Shown here: one piece after another, positions 22,366 to 34,355 of the stretch | Layout of the letters: the number at the start of each line of letters is the position of its first letter | How positions within the stretch are numbered: position 1 is the stretch's first letter | Assembly: GCA_029582165.1 (NCBI GenBank) | Contig: CM055893.1 | Coordinates: 24,217,179-24,281,178, forward strand | DNA from: Portulaca oleracea | Taxonomy: Eukaryota > Streptophyta > Magnoliopsida > Caryophyllales > Portulacaceae | DNA length: 64,000 bases | Reading direction: 5' to 3' | The notes under the pieces: model-generated | Database searches by the model: none | Told to the model about the DNA's origin: nothing | The model's input: only the letters and a program-made list of their open reading frames with translations | Translations under genes and position numbers: made by a program

Positions 22366-24120
22366 AGAGTCGCATGATGATCCACGGTTTTAACTTAGAG
22401 GGTCAGCGCGCAATGGGGATGATTTGCTTGGAGCTAACGATCGGAGAGCTATCGAGTCAGCACTTTTCCATGTCATAGACTCGAAGACCTCCTATAAGTT
22501 GCTACTTGGGCGACCTTGGTTGCACGAAAATGGAATAGTAGCATCAACGTTGCATCAGTGTCTTAAGTACTATCGCGATGGGGAGAAGAAGATAAACGGT
22601 GACCCTAAGTCGTTTACTCAAGCTGAATCACATTACGCGGACGCCAAGTTCTTCGAGGAAGGGACAACACCCAAGGAAACAATGTCGAACTCCATGTCCT
22701 CCACAGGCAAGGGGAGGGTGAAAGATTCTTTTGTGCCGTCTAGTGGACGTATTGATATGGGCACTGAGAAGAAGCCAAGTGGTAAAGGGGTCATTGAGCC
22801 ACAGAAGGCCCCACTCATCGTCGCAAAGACAACAGGGGAACCTAAACAAATTGTATCAGTCCTTAGGTACGTCCCTAAATCTCGACGAAAAGAGGGGGAG
22901 TCACCGTTTAGCGAATGCGCAAACCCCGAGAGCGTGATCAAGGATGGAACTAAACTCAAGGGGGCCGACCGGCGCATCCTTGAAGAAAAGGGTGCTCTTC
23001 CCGTCCACAAGGCAGGAAGGCACAGAGTCACCAAGGCGCCTATGGCAGGTTTTGTTCATTCTTCCGAGAGATTACCCGGAGAGGAAGGTGACCTACCCAA
23101 AGTGCACACAGATGAGGTGTTTGATCCAAATGCCTATAGATTAATGAAAAGGTCAAGTTGCGACTTCGGCAAGCCAGACACTTTAGCAAAGTGGTTGAAG
23201 CCAAGCCCTATGGTGTCAATGAGACTCAAAAGAAGATACATGAACAGTGCGGTGAAATGACGGTGTCCAAGGTGGGACTTGGTTACATGCCACCAAAGCC
23301 TATCCGAATCTCGGGAAGGCGCAAAATTAAGCAAGTGGGTGTGCAGTACATCGCAGCAGAAGAGAGAACCCAAAGTGATGAGGATGAGCCTAAGAGTAGC
23401 CCGAGACAGTCTGTTTTTGATAGACTCCAACCGTCCAGTCACGGGGAGCGTTCTTCTGTGTTCGCCAGGATTGGAACACGAGAGACTCCGAAGCTCTTTG
23501 CCTCACAAAGGTTGGATGCGAATGTGAAACCTAAGTTTTCAGTTTTCTCTAAGATCAAGGTGAATGAGGCAACGTCATCTTTGCCTCAACAAAAAGAAAA
23601 AGGCCCTGTTTTCAGTCGCCTAGGTGAGATAAATGAGATCCAAAGTACAATCCCTTCTCGCATGAAGCGCATATCTACTTTGGACGACCGATGGTTCGCT
23701 AAGAGTGAAGAGACGCACTGTGGTACTCACAGGTCACGTCACCTAAGGGGGTGCAAACACGGATGATGAGCAAGAAGAACATGTTTCCTCAAACCATGTC
23801 ACGGTCTATGAACGGGATGACGCAGAGATAGAGCTTGTGGAAACTCCGTAAAACTTGGAAGACGGGGGGCAAGCCACAGTGGACGAGCTAAAGGAGTTTA
23901 ATCTCGGAACCATGGAGAACCCAAGGCCCATATATGTCAGCTCTTTACTCTCATCCGCAAAGGAAGAGGCGTACTTCAAACTTCTATCTGAGTACAAGGA
24001 TGTATTCGCGTAGAGTTATCAAGAAATGCCTGGGTTGGACCCGAAAGTGGTCGTTCATCGCTTGTCCATCAAGAGGGGAGTATCTCCTAAGAAGCAACCT
24101 CAACGACACTAATATCCAGA
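22366..24120 (+). pseudogene. Tat protease C-terminus and PR-RT linker
   Basis: It resumes with SRMMIHGFNLEGQ and the protease C-terminal motif LLLGRPWLH (near 22500). A frameshift occurs near 22450 and another near 23150. The linker is long, basic and repetitive, with several VFSRLG/VFARIG/VFDRL-like blocks at 23400-23640. Stops appear near 23766, 23848 and 24013. Such long linkers are usual for Tat pol. Confidence 0.75.
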
Positions 24121-24124
24121 GTTA

Positions 24125-25297
24125 GTGCCGGAAATTGAAAAGGAAGTGAACAAACTCATCGAGGTTGGATTTATTCGGGTGGTGAAGTATCCAACATGGA
24201 TCGCCAACATCGTCCCGGTGAGAAAGAAGAATGGCCAACTTCATGTTTTTGCGGATTTTCGGGATCTAAATGAGGCATGCCCGAAAGATGACTTCCCGTT
24301 GCCCGTCATTGAGCTCATGATCGATTCTACCACCGGACATGAGGCCTTATCCTTCATGGATTGTACGGCAGGGTACAAACAAATTCACATGGCACCCGAA
24401 GACCAAGAAGCCACTACTTTTCGCACACCAAAAGGCATATTTTGTTACAAAGTAATGCCCTTTGGATTGAAGAATGTTGGAGCAACATATCAAAGGGCGA
24501 TGCAAAACATCTTTGATGACATGTGGCATAAAACAGTCGAGTGCTATGTTGATGATTTAGTGGTTAAATCAAGAAGAAGGAACGATCACTTGAATGATCT
24601 TCGTGGAATTTTCGAGAGGCTTCGAAAGTGCCAGCTGAAAATGAACCCATTGAAGTGCGCGTTTGGCGTTACTTCTGGAAAATTCTTGGGCTTTGTCGTG
24701 CGACACAAGGGCATCGAGATTGATCAGGCTAAAGTCAAAGCCATCCAAGAAATGCCCGAACCTAAGAATCTTAAGGAGTTGCGTGGTCTACAAGGTAGGT
24801 TGGTATATATCAGGCGGTTCATATCCAACCTAGCGGGTCGTTGTCATCCATTCAGTCACTTGATGAAGAAGGGCGCACCATTTGAATGGGATAAATCTTG
24901 TCGAAATTCCTTCAAGAGTATCAAGAAATATTTGTCAAGTCCGCTCGTTTTAGGAGCACCGATTGCGGGCAAACCTCTAATCTTGTACATTGCTGCGCAA
25001 GAAAAGTCGTTGGGTGCATTGTGTGCTTAAGAGAATGAAGATGGAAAGGAAAGGGCTCTCTACTACTTGAGTCGGACCTTGGTTGGGGCTGAGTTGAACT
25101 ACTCCCCAATTGAAAAGATGTGCATGGCCCTCATGTTTGCGGTGCAAAAGCTAAGGCACTATATGCAAGCACATATGGTTCGAGTGATATCCAAGGCTGA
25201 CCCAATCAAGTACATTCTGACAAGGCCAGTACTTAGTGGACGACTAGCAAAGTGGGCCGTCATTTTAGAACAATATGATATTGTGTATGTACCATAG
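24125..25297 (+). pseudogene. rt: Tat reverse transcriptase and first RNase H
   Basis: RT motifs in order are VRKKNGQLHVFADFRDLN, DFPLPVIELMID, TAGYKQIHM, FCYKVMPFGLKN, catalytic ECYVDDLVVKS (near 24540) and GKFLGFVV. The Ty3-type connection (LQGRLVYIRRFISN) leads to RNase H at about 24950. A stop at 25028-25030 splits it. The second part (LYYLSRTLVGAELNYSPIEK to ILEQYDIVY) ends at TAG 25297. Both stops fall where a C-to-T change turns a Gln codon into a stop. Confidence 0.9.
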
Positions 25298-25924
25298 AAG
25301 GCCATCAAGGGACAAGCGCTGGCAGACTTTCTAGCTGATTACCCGATTCCCGACGATTGGGAGCTGGATGATGAACTACCTGGGGAGGAAGTTTTCTTTG
25401 TAGGCATGATGCCGCCATGGGAAATGTATTTCGACGGTGCCGCATGACATGACGGTGCTGGAGCAGGAGTGGTTCTTGTCTCCCCCGAGAAATATTTTCT
25501 TCCATACTCATTTGTTCTTACCCAATTATGCTCCAACAATATGGCCGAATACCAAGCACTCATACTAGGACTTCAAATGGCCATAGAGGTGGGAGTCAAG
25601 AACCTTGCCGTGTATGGCGATTCCAAGTTGGTTATCAGCCAACTTCTCAATGAGTATGAGGTCAAGAAGGAGGATTTGATCCCATACCACAAGTATGATT
25701 TACAAATCCTAAACAAGTTAAACTCAGTGGAGTTGCGACACATCCCTAGGAGTGCCAACAAGATGGCTGACGCGCTCGCAGGTCTTGCAGCCACTTTGGC
25801 ACTGGGGGCAAAGGAAGGTGTCACAATTCCAGTATGCGGCAAATGGGTGGTCACACCATCAGAAAGGGAGCTCGTGGAAGAGATAAATGTAGTTTATGTG
25901 TTTGAAGTAGAAAAAGAAGACTGA
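25298..25924 (+). pseudogene. Tat second (archaeal-type) RNase H
   Basis: This extra RNase H domain is known from Tat-lineage elements. Motifs are MYFDGAA (first D), MAEYQALILGL (E), VYGDSKLVISQL (D) and NKMADALAGLA (last D). An in-frame TGA at 25444 follows the first motif. A stop at 25922-25924 separates it from the integrase. Catalytic residues are otherwise intact. Confidence 0.88.
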
Positions 25925-27163
25925 CGCCAACCATTGATTGACTACTTAGAGCATGGGAAGCTACCGAATGATGCGAGGCATGGATCGATCCAAAGAAGAG
26001 CATCACGTTTTCTTTATTACAAAGGGACGTTATATCGACGCTCATTTATTGGCCTTTGGCTACGATGCCTAGACGAAGAAGAAGCGAACCAAGTCATGAA
26101 GGAAGCGCACTCGGGTGTGTGCGGCGCGCACCAGTCAGGACCCAAGCTACATGACCGAGTCAAAAGGATGGGCTACTACTGGCCAACCATGGTGCAAGGC
26201 TGCATTGATCACGCAAAGAGGTGTGAGGCGTGTTAGTGTCATGCAAACTTAATGCACCAACCTCCAGAACCGTTGCACCCTACAGTCACGTCTTGGCCCT
26301 TTGAAGCATGGGGACTTGACGTCGTAGGACCCTTGACTCCAAAGTCTTCCGCGGGACACTTGTACATCCTAGCCGCCACTGACTATTTCTCCAAGTGGGC
26401 AGAAGCAGTTGCACTAAAGGAGGAGAAAAAAGAGAACGTGGTTGACTTCATTCGGACACATATCATCTATCGATATGGCGTGCCCCATTATGTCATCACT
26501 GATAATGGAAAGCCGTTCTATAACAAGCTGATGACCGATCTATGTGAAAAGTTTAAATTCACTCAGCACAAATCCTCGATGTTCAATGTGCCTGCAAATG
26601 GTTTGGCGGAGGCGTTCAACAAGACATTGTGCAAGCTGTTGAAAAAGGTGGTGACAAAGTCTAAGAGGGATTGACATGAAAAACTTGGAGAAGCTTGGTG
26701 GGCTTACCGCACCACCTACAAGACACCCACTCAATCGACGCCCTATGCCTTGGTGTATGGAGTAGAAGTCGTCCTACCCTTAGAAATTGAAATACCTTCT
26801 TTGCGCCTCATGTCTGAAGGGTTAACTGAGGACGAAAACCACATACTCCGACTGAATGAGTTAGAGGCTTTGGATGAGAAGAGATTGTTGGCGCAACAGA
26901 AGTTAGAATGCTACCAAGCACGTCTGTCTCGCGCATTTAACAAAAAGGTTAAGCCGCGATCATTTCAAGTGGGAGACTTAGTGATGGCGGTGCGAAGACC
27001 AATCGTCATGACGCACAAAAGCAAGAGCAAGTTTGTATCCAATTGGGATGGTCCATATATTGTTCGTGAAGTTTACACAAACGGCGCGTACAAGATAGTA
27101 GACAACGATGGAGTTTTGGTGGGGCCAACTAATGCCAAGTTCTTGAAGCCCTACTACCCATGA
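25925..27163 (+). pseudogene. int: Tat integrase
   Basis: The zinc-binding region is near 26100-26240 (HSGVCGAH and CEAC). The core has D in WGLDVVGP, D in VITDNGKPF and E in GLAEAFNKTL. The C-terminal part includes LVYGVEVVLPLEIEIPSLR, the chromatin-facing SH3-like segment FQVGDLVMAVRR, and a WDGPYIV block. In-frame stops are TAG 26234-26236 and TGA 26672-26674, the latter at a conserved Trp. The natural end is the TGA at 27161-27163. Confidence 0.9.
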
Positions 27164-27661
27164 AGAAGCTATGTTGGTTAGCTCCTGAGCAAGAGCCTAA
27201 ACTACTCGCCAAAAAAAAAATCTTTCTTTTCATTGTTGTAGCTCCCGAACAAGAGCATAAACTGTTCACTAAAAAAAAATCTTCTTTTTAGTTATGTTTC
27301 TTTTCATCATTGGAATATTCCTGGCCCGCAAGAGTATAAACTGTGTACGGGCAAAAAAAAAAGAATAAAAAAAATGTAATACTCCTGGCCCGCAAGAGTA
27401 TAAACTGTGAACGGCTAAATAAATAAATGAACATTTGTTTGTTTGTTTGTTAAGATACATTATGATTTGATTTGCTTGTTATAGTTTTCGTGCGACTTGA
27501 TGAACATGATGATTAAGCACAATTAAATCGATAAAGAGATGACAAGCCAAAAGAAAAGTAAAGGCAATCTTATTGTTGAATGAACAACGTTCAAAAGTTA
27601 TTAATACAAAGTGCTGAAGAACTAAATAATCAACAATGTTGCTCAATAAGACATAGCCCAC
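27164..27661 (+). repeat. Post-pol spacer with short tandem repeats
   Basis: Two pairs of related units occur: GCTCCTGAGCAAGAGCCTAA-type at 27180 and 27240, and CCTGGCCCGCAAGAGTATAA-type at 27319 and 27382. Each ends in an A-run. This spacer separates pol from the antisense ORF. Confidence 0.7.
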
Positions 27662-30615
27662 TCAACCATCAAGCATCCAGTCATCGGGGTTGAGCAAAGA
27701 GCGCTCCTCTATCACGGTTCGCTCGTGTCTTGCTAGCTCGTCAACTTCCTCTTGTGACAAGACATGCACAACATCAAGTTCCGCAAGGGTTTTCTCCCTC
27801 TCAGCAACCTGTACTTCAATAGTAGTCACAAAGGCTGACTTGGCTTCAAGATTTTCACGGACCCGTTTTACCTTCTCACAAGCAAGACGAAATTGCTCTT
27901 CTAGGTCGGTGGCCCGTCTAGTGGCATCACTAAGCTCCTCCCTCAAAGCATCAATCTCTCCCTTTGCTTTAAGGAGCAGATTTTTCCTTGTTAAAATCGT
28001 CGGGGTGACGCCGAGTGGAAACCGCTCGCTGTAAGGCTAAGAAGGCGGTCACATTGCTCACATAACCATCCGCCTTCTTCTTTAAAGGACCAGGATCACC
28101 TTTGAGCACCTTAATAGCTTGATATACAACCAGGGCCCCTTCATACACCTTAGGTACATCTTCGAGTGCTGCGTTTTTCAAGTTGGCTAGTAATTGAGCT
28201 CCCATGGCTCTTATGCCCTCCAGGAAGACATTCTGAGAATGAGGCCCTGGCTGACTGGAAACAACAGACGTGGCAGGCGCGGCAACAAGAGCTCGATCGC
28301 CGGGCCCACTAGTCACGACCTTCCCCCCATCAGGAGCTATATTCCTCGCCACTAACACAAGGGAAGTTGGCCCCTACACCGAATGCTCACTACATGTAGA
28401 AGAATCGGGCAAAGTCTCACCATTGTCCACAGGTGGGTCAGCTGTGGATGATGACGCCGCCCTCCTCACTGTCTCAATATCCTTGCCAGGGCGAGAATCA
28501 ACATTAGGGGCAGGAAATTTGGGGGCAACATTAGCAGCCTCAAGCAACTATTCGTCTACCACGGCAGTAGGATGGTCAACTAAGTCAAAAGTGCCAATCT
28601 GTTAAAAAAAAAAAGGATTAGGCGTGGGACTATGAAGATAGATATATATATTAAAAAAAGAGTTGTGTAAATGAGCATGATTACTTCGTCGAGATTTCCA
28701 GCGCTTGAACAACTTTGCACGTCGTTTAAAAAGCCTCCGTCAAGAGATGGCCTCGGGAGCTGCACAGTGTTGATCTTGCATTTCTTGTATCCTCGACGTT
28801 TAAAGTTTTGCTCAGAGTCTGGGTCACTATCATCATCATTCGGTACACTCTCGTCTTGGATATCAAGATTAGCATCCATGGGCTCACCAGCCTACTCCAC
28901 TTCAGGATCTACATCAGCGGCATTCACCTTCTTTCTCTTAGGTTTGAGGCGATCAGCGTTGGTCCTGAGGTCATGCACCGTCACCTGGTGCCACCAATCG
29001 TTGTATTCCCTGGTGACAAAATCACGAAGATGTAAGGAGCGACTAGGTAAAGTGATTGATGGGTGAGTTCCTCTAGACATCAACACAGTCCAATAACTCA
29101 GAGCATCAGTGGATGACACAGTTCGAGTACGGGGATCGCGTTTAAGGACACCAAGAACTTCTTGATACAATCCGAACTTTCTGGCGAAACGGTGGGGATT
29201 GTAAGGCTCGATGTAAAATAAGCGACCACGTCAGAGTGGCAAGAAGCCCGAACGGAGAGCAATGACATAGCCAAACCTCTCTGGGTCCAAACCCTTGACA
29301 TCCTCAAAAGTCTCATTTCTGTTTTTGTTGAGCATTGTGCAGCCTAGATCCGCAGACGTGCCCTCATGAAGGAGTTCACGGGCGTCTTCAATGTATCTTG
29401 CTCCGCCAAACCCCGAGTGTTCTACCATAGAGGGTCCAGGTGGAGACTGTAAGTAGTTGGTTGGGAAATAGGACTTGGTTTGTGAAGGTTTGGTCGCCTT
29501 AGAAATGTCATTCAACCCTCGATATATGCTCGCCAACACAGGGATGGCAAGACTAAAGGTTTGTCCAGCCGCCATCTTGGACGCCACTTCAAATGTCCCT
29601 GGACGAATAAATTTGTGATTGTCTTCGGAAAGCACAAAGACACACAACCAACAAGATATGAACGCTGATAGATAGGTGACCCCCCCTCCGGTGCTCTGGG
29701 ATCTCGAAAGTTTCAAACACTTCTAGTTCCTCTGGAGTCCATTTTAAAGTCTCAGGTTGGATGTGACCTGAGGGGGTTATGAGTCCTGGCAGGGCGGGCG
29801 GTCCGCATCACGCTTCGAGTTCTTCGCCTTGGTAAAGGGTCATAACGCTTGGGTTTTTTGCACCATAAATTAATCCAACGCTCAAAGGTCACACCTCCAT
29901 CTTCTCTGTTCTCCAATATACTATATGGAAAAAACAAGTATTGGCAGGCTGACGGAATCAACCTCTCCTTATGCTTGTTTTGCCCAAGTAAGACGGATGA
30001 GTTGGGCACTGCTTCATCATAAATTGCTCCGTAAATAGGCAGGCCACCGAGTTTGCACAAGTCCCATAAGGAAATAGACATCTCCCCCAACATGGTGTGT
30101 AAAGTGTTGGTCTCAGGGCACCAAGCTTCGCAAAAGGCGCTAAAGACATTGGACTCGCGTTCATAAGTGTATAACGAAGCGTGCACCGCGTCGAAAATTG
30201 AGCAGCGTTTCAATTGAGACTCGAAACAGGAAAGGATGCATTCAGTCCACTCCCAATACTTGGGTATGAAAGAGAATTCGCCGAAGCTTCTTACATTGGT
30301 TCCCTATTGTGATTCACCAGAAAGGATTTTGCGTCCAAGAAGAGGAAATTTGGTGTTGATATCACATTGTCCATCATGGCTGGCGCTACGAAGAGCATAA
30401 GCTGTGGAACCATCAGGGGCCTCATCGAGAAGTTTAATTACCAGAGGCGATGTAAGACAAGGCACAGGAGCAATAGGAATTTTCTCCACCCTAGGACGAA
30501 ATAAGGAGGAACAAACAGGAATGTGGGTGCCAAGCTTCGCCTCAGTCTCCTTCTTGTCAACGATTGAAAGATAGACGGTGTCTCGCACGCGATGTTCCTA
30601 GAAGTCACCCATGGT
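27662..30615 (-). pseudogene. Antisense ORF with plant mobile domain (aORF)
   Basis: On the minus strand, opposite to pol, a protein-coding region reads from an ATG near 30614 to TAG at 27662-27664. The N-terminal part (30610-29760) is one frame and resembles the aminotransferase-like plant mobile domain. It includes FCEAWCPETNTLHTMLGEMS, LWDLCKLGGLPI and FERWINLWCKK. Later pieces lie at 29716-29231, 29170-28892, 28879-28680, 28358-27969 and 27946-27662. The last is a coiled coil. Defects include stops near 30600, 30304 and 29752 and a frameshift near 29730. Likely introns are visible: an acceptor TTGCAG just before the ATG, and a GTAATC donor near 28680 with an acceptor TTAACAG near 28603. 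Such antisense ORFs are known in Tat elements. Their role is unclear. Confidence 0.75.
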
Positions 30616-30760
30616 TCCTGCAACATGATAAAATATAATTGGGTGAAAGTCTTGAACATAATAATAAAAAAAAAAACTTGTTAAATAAACAAATGATCAT
30701 GTACATAAATGTCATGCTGAAATGGAGGGTGTGACATGTCAACCAAGAACGGTCTGAAGT

Positions 30761-31275
30761 GGAGCCCATTATCCTTGTCTTTGGCGGTACTCGGTCTTCC
30801 AAAAAAGTATCCGACTCAACACCTCCAACAAGGATAAACTCCTCGCGCAAAAGCAGAGCCCGTTATCCTTGTCCTTGGCGGTACTCGGTCTTCCAAAAAA
30901 AAAATATCTGACTCAATACCTCCAACAAGGATAAACGTCTCGCGCAAAAGCGGAGCCTGTTATCCTTGTCTTTGGCGGTACTCGGTCTTCCAAAAAAATA
31001 TCCGACTCATCACCTCCAACAAGGATAAACTCCTCGCGCAAAAGCGGAGCCTGTTATCCTTGTCTTTGGCGGTACTCGGTCTTCCAAAAAATATCCGACT
31101 CAACACCTCCAACAAGGATAAACTCCTCGCGCAAAAGCGGAGCCCGTTATCCTTGTCTTTGGCGGTACTCGGTCTTCAAAAAAAAAATATCTGATTCAAC
31201 ACCTCCAACAAGGATAAACTCCTCGCGCAAAAGCGGAGCCCGTTATCCTCGTCTTTGGCGGTACTCGGTCTTCGA
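30761..31275. repeat. ~94-bp tandem repeat with internal hairpin, six units
   Basis: TTGGCGGTAC recurs at 30781, 30875, 30972, 31066, 31159 and 31255, a period of 93-97. Each unit holds TTATCCTTGT and ACAAGGATAA, which pair as inverted repeats. The array lies just upstream of the antisense ORF in its own orientation, so it could act in that promoter or as an RNA structure. Confidence 0.9.
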
Positions 31276-33200
31276 CACCTACGAGATGATTAAGACAAAC
31301 CCCACAAAAAAGAAAGGAGTCTCTCATTCAAAAAGTTTCAAAGATAAAGTACAAGAGGAATTACTGAGCCGACTTTCAAAAAAAAAAGGACCCCCAAATC
31401 AAGCAGAAATTCCCTCCGTTACTGAATACTGCTTACAACTGTGGATAAAGGAGAAGATAGTCAAATTAAAATGTATGGACTGAAGTCAGAGCCTACACAC
31501 GACAAGGATTGTTGTCCATGGCCAAAGCATTCGCGAGAAAAGCATATATTTATTCATAAAAGATAAGTGTATATATCTGACAATATGTAATAAAATTCAG
31601 TCATGAAAAAGCCAGTGCTGCATTCTATTGTGATGAGGAATGATGATGATACTAAATTAAGAGAAATAAGAGCATATGGGACAAAGACGCATAGAGCACT
31701 GCGAAGAGGAACCCATGAGGTGTCTTTTTACACATGTGTCTTATTTTATTATCAATACATAGTGAAGATGAAGTACTCCACGTACAAAAGTGTCAGACTA
31801 CTTGTCCATTATCCTTGGCTAAGTGATATTTATCACTACATCTATTCATTAAAATAAAAATAAAAAAATGATGATGAGGAAGCCATACCTAACACTTTCA
31901 CACTGTAACCACACTTTTTGTTCCAACAAAAAGGGGCCTATATATGGTCTAAATTACGCGTGTGCACAAGAGGACCAAGTGAGTGTCTTCTACAACGGGG
32001 CAGAGGATGTGTATTAAGATATTACACTTCACTTTGCACTCTCAAAAAAAAAAGGGGGCAGTTCCGAAGGCTACTCTAGCATTATGTTCACAATACCCAC
32101 GAAGAAAAAATGGCAAAGATCAAGTTTTTTTCTTTTTTTTGGTACAATTTTGTGGTTTGTTTATGATAAATCTGAAAAGGGTGAAATAATTGCATCAAAC
32201 ATGGAGTCTTTTGGTCAACTGGATGGAGGGTTGAAGAAATTTTATATTTTCATCTAGTCAAGGCAAGCATTCAAGATTGTCTTCACAAATTGTTGAAAGC
32301 ATGTAAAAAAAAAGGAGCTAAGTAAGACGAGAGCAAAGAGAAGGCACAAACCATCTCTGTATGGAAGCAAGAAGCGTACGTCTGTTCTTGGGTTGAAAGC
32401 GGACGGCGACGGGACTCAGTCTCTTGAAAGAACGGAGCAGCTTAAGTTGAATCTTTGAAAGGGACAAGAGTCACCAGTTGGCGAGGAAAATCAACAGTAG
32501 TCGCAACAAACTATCAACTGAGCATTCATTGAGCTCGACAATATCGAGACGCGATGCGGAGATAGTTAATAGCAAGTGAGTTAATTGATTCAGAAATTAA
32601 TTCATGTATATATACCGTTTATGGCTCATTCTCCAAGCGAGAGATCTGATCAAGAAAAGGAAATAGAATAAACAAAACAAGAGGAAGGTGACTGTGAGAG
32701 AAATTGGAGTGTGATGGAATTGGAAGATTGAAAACATAATTTCCAATCAATTGATGACTGAGTGAGATTGGGGTGTGATAGAGTTGGGAGATTCAAAATA
32801 TTGTTTCCTACTAATGGAAACGAACATGGCACATAAAGATTATTGATTTTGTTTTCATTTGCTGGGAACTAAATCCCCATGAAAGTAAAGGTGATCACAC
32901 GTACAATAAGTGCTCATATTTGGCAAGCGTCTACCGACAAGAAGTTTAGAATCCTAGTTGATCATAGTCAAATATCATGCGTACAAAATGTGTTCGCTGA
33001 TACAAGTTTTGGTAAGATCAGTTGCTAGATGTTAAATATTGATGTCACATGTATCATTGACACAATAATAGACGAAGTCAACAAATGCACCAGGACAAGA
33101 GCAAGAAAGCGTGTGTCAAACAACGGCATGCCAAAAAAATAAATGTCGAGACGACGGTCGCGCTCAGACACCAGACACTTGATAGTGTACTTGACCTTGT
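31276..33200 (+). other. 3' untranslated region of the Tat element
   Basis: About 1.9 kb with no coding domain and several A-runs. Two partially similar sentences of sequence occur near 32690 and 32760. Nothing else recognised. Confidence 0.6.
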
Positions 33201-33215
33201 CTCGAGGGGACAATT
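33201..33215 (+). other. Polypurine tract of the Tat element
   Basis: CTCGAGGGGACAATT lies directly before TGTAGACACT of the 3' LTR. Confidence 0.75.
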
Positions 33216-33806
33216 TGTAGACACTAAAAAAAATATAAAAATAAATAATGTGCCGAAACCAATAATAATAATATAATTTAATTAATTTGGGTTAGCCCAA
33301 TTAATTAATTAAATTTATTGGACCCAAGTGACTAACAAGTCAACAGCCCAAATCAAAACCCGACAAATGGACTCTTAAGTCAACCGTCAAATTGACCAAC
33401 TCAAATGGACTACTGCTCAACTTTACCGCAGACCGGCCAATCTACCGAGAGAGACAAGTTAAAGGCCAAACTACAAGATGTCGTTCTCTATAAATACGGA
33501 GGATACTCATTCATTAAAAAGGTCGAAAATTTAATCATTCAAACACACTCTCTCTAGATTCCAACAACAAACACATAAAAGTGTCGTTGCTCTAGAGATT
33601 CAACATAGAAGGCGCGGTGAAGATTGAAGTTGTTCCAGTCTACCATCAAGCCATAAATTCGGAGATCGAATCAGAGGATTTTATTTTTGTTGCGTTGTAA
33701 CAAAATATAGAGATTGTACCCATTCTTTGAATATAACACAAAAATTATATTTGTCCATTATTTTCTTGTCTTTAATTTATTTTAGACTCAAGAATTTGTG
33801 GTTACA
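33216..33806 (+). mobile_element. 3' LTR of the Tat element
   Basis: It starts TGTAGACACT and ends GTGGTTACA. The last ~300 bases match the 5' LTR with only a handful of differences. The first ~280 bases carry many substitutions and an extra patch, GTGACTAACAAGTCAACAGC, near 33327. Confidence 0.92.
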
Positions 33807-33808
33807 AC

Positions 33809-34347
33809 TAGGGGTGGAAACGGTGCGGTGCGGTGCGGTTTTGGTGCGCCGAAGCGGTGCACCGGATGAAACGGTGCGCGAAAACCATAAACCGGTTTTT
33901 AAAACCGGTGCACCGACTTTAAGCAGTGCTTTCACCGAACCGAACCGCATAAATTTCTATCAAACATCAAAAAATCTCTATTTAATAAAAAGAAAATCTC
34001 TATTTAATAAAAAAAATCTCTTTTTAAGCCCAACCCGATAACACATTAACACCTAATGTTCTTTTTTTTTTTTAAACTAGTTAATTTATATTATTTTTGT
34101 ATTAATTTTTGGGTAGAATTTTTTTTAACCAAAATTTATATGTATATATGTATTTAATTATATTAACGGTGCGGTGCCGGTTCCCCGGCGGTGTGAATAT
34201 CCCAAACCGGAACCGCCCCGTTTAGTATCCGGTTTTTCCGGTGCGGTGCACCGGATTTTTAAACCGGTTCGGTGTTGCCCGTTCCCGGTTTTTTTATATC
34301 CGGTTTCCGGTTAGGTGTGCCGGTTTCGGATTTTTCTTCCACCCCTA
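33809..34347. mobile_element. hAT-type MITE across the Tat 3' boundary
   Basis: Terminal inverted repeats TAGGGGTGGAA/TTCCACCCCTA bound 539 bp. The perfect 8 bp TSD is GTTACAAC (33801-33808 and 34348-34355). The 8 bp TSD and TAGGGGTGG termini are of hAT type. Both halves are full of GGTGCGGTGC and CCGGTGCACCGG, and the middle is AT-rich. It has no transposase ORF. Confidence 0.92.
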
Positions 34348-34355
34348 GTTACAAC

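Larger units (their letters stand above)
19203..33806 (+). mobile_element. Complete Tat-lineage gypsy element
   Basis: It is bounded by LTRs 19203-19776 and 33216-33806 and by a 5 bp TSD, ACAGC. The left TSD copy is 19198-19202. The right copy is 34354-34358, displaced by a later MITE. The internal order is PBS, gag, PR, RT, RNase H, a second archaeal-type RNase H, INT, an antisense ORF, a hairpin repeat and PPT. The dual RNase H and the antisense plant-mobile-domain ORF are hallmarks of the Tat lineage. The coding frame is essentially one frame with about ten stops, two or three frameshifts and one patch of LTR sequence, so it is inactive. Confidence 0.93.
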
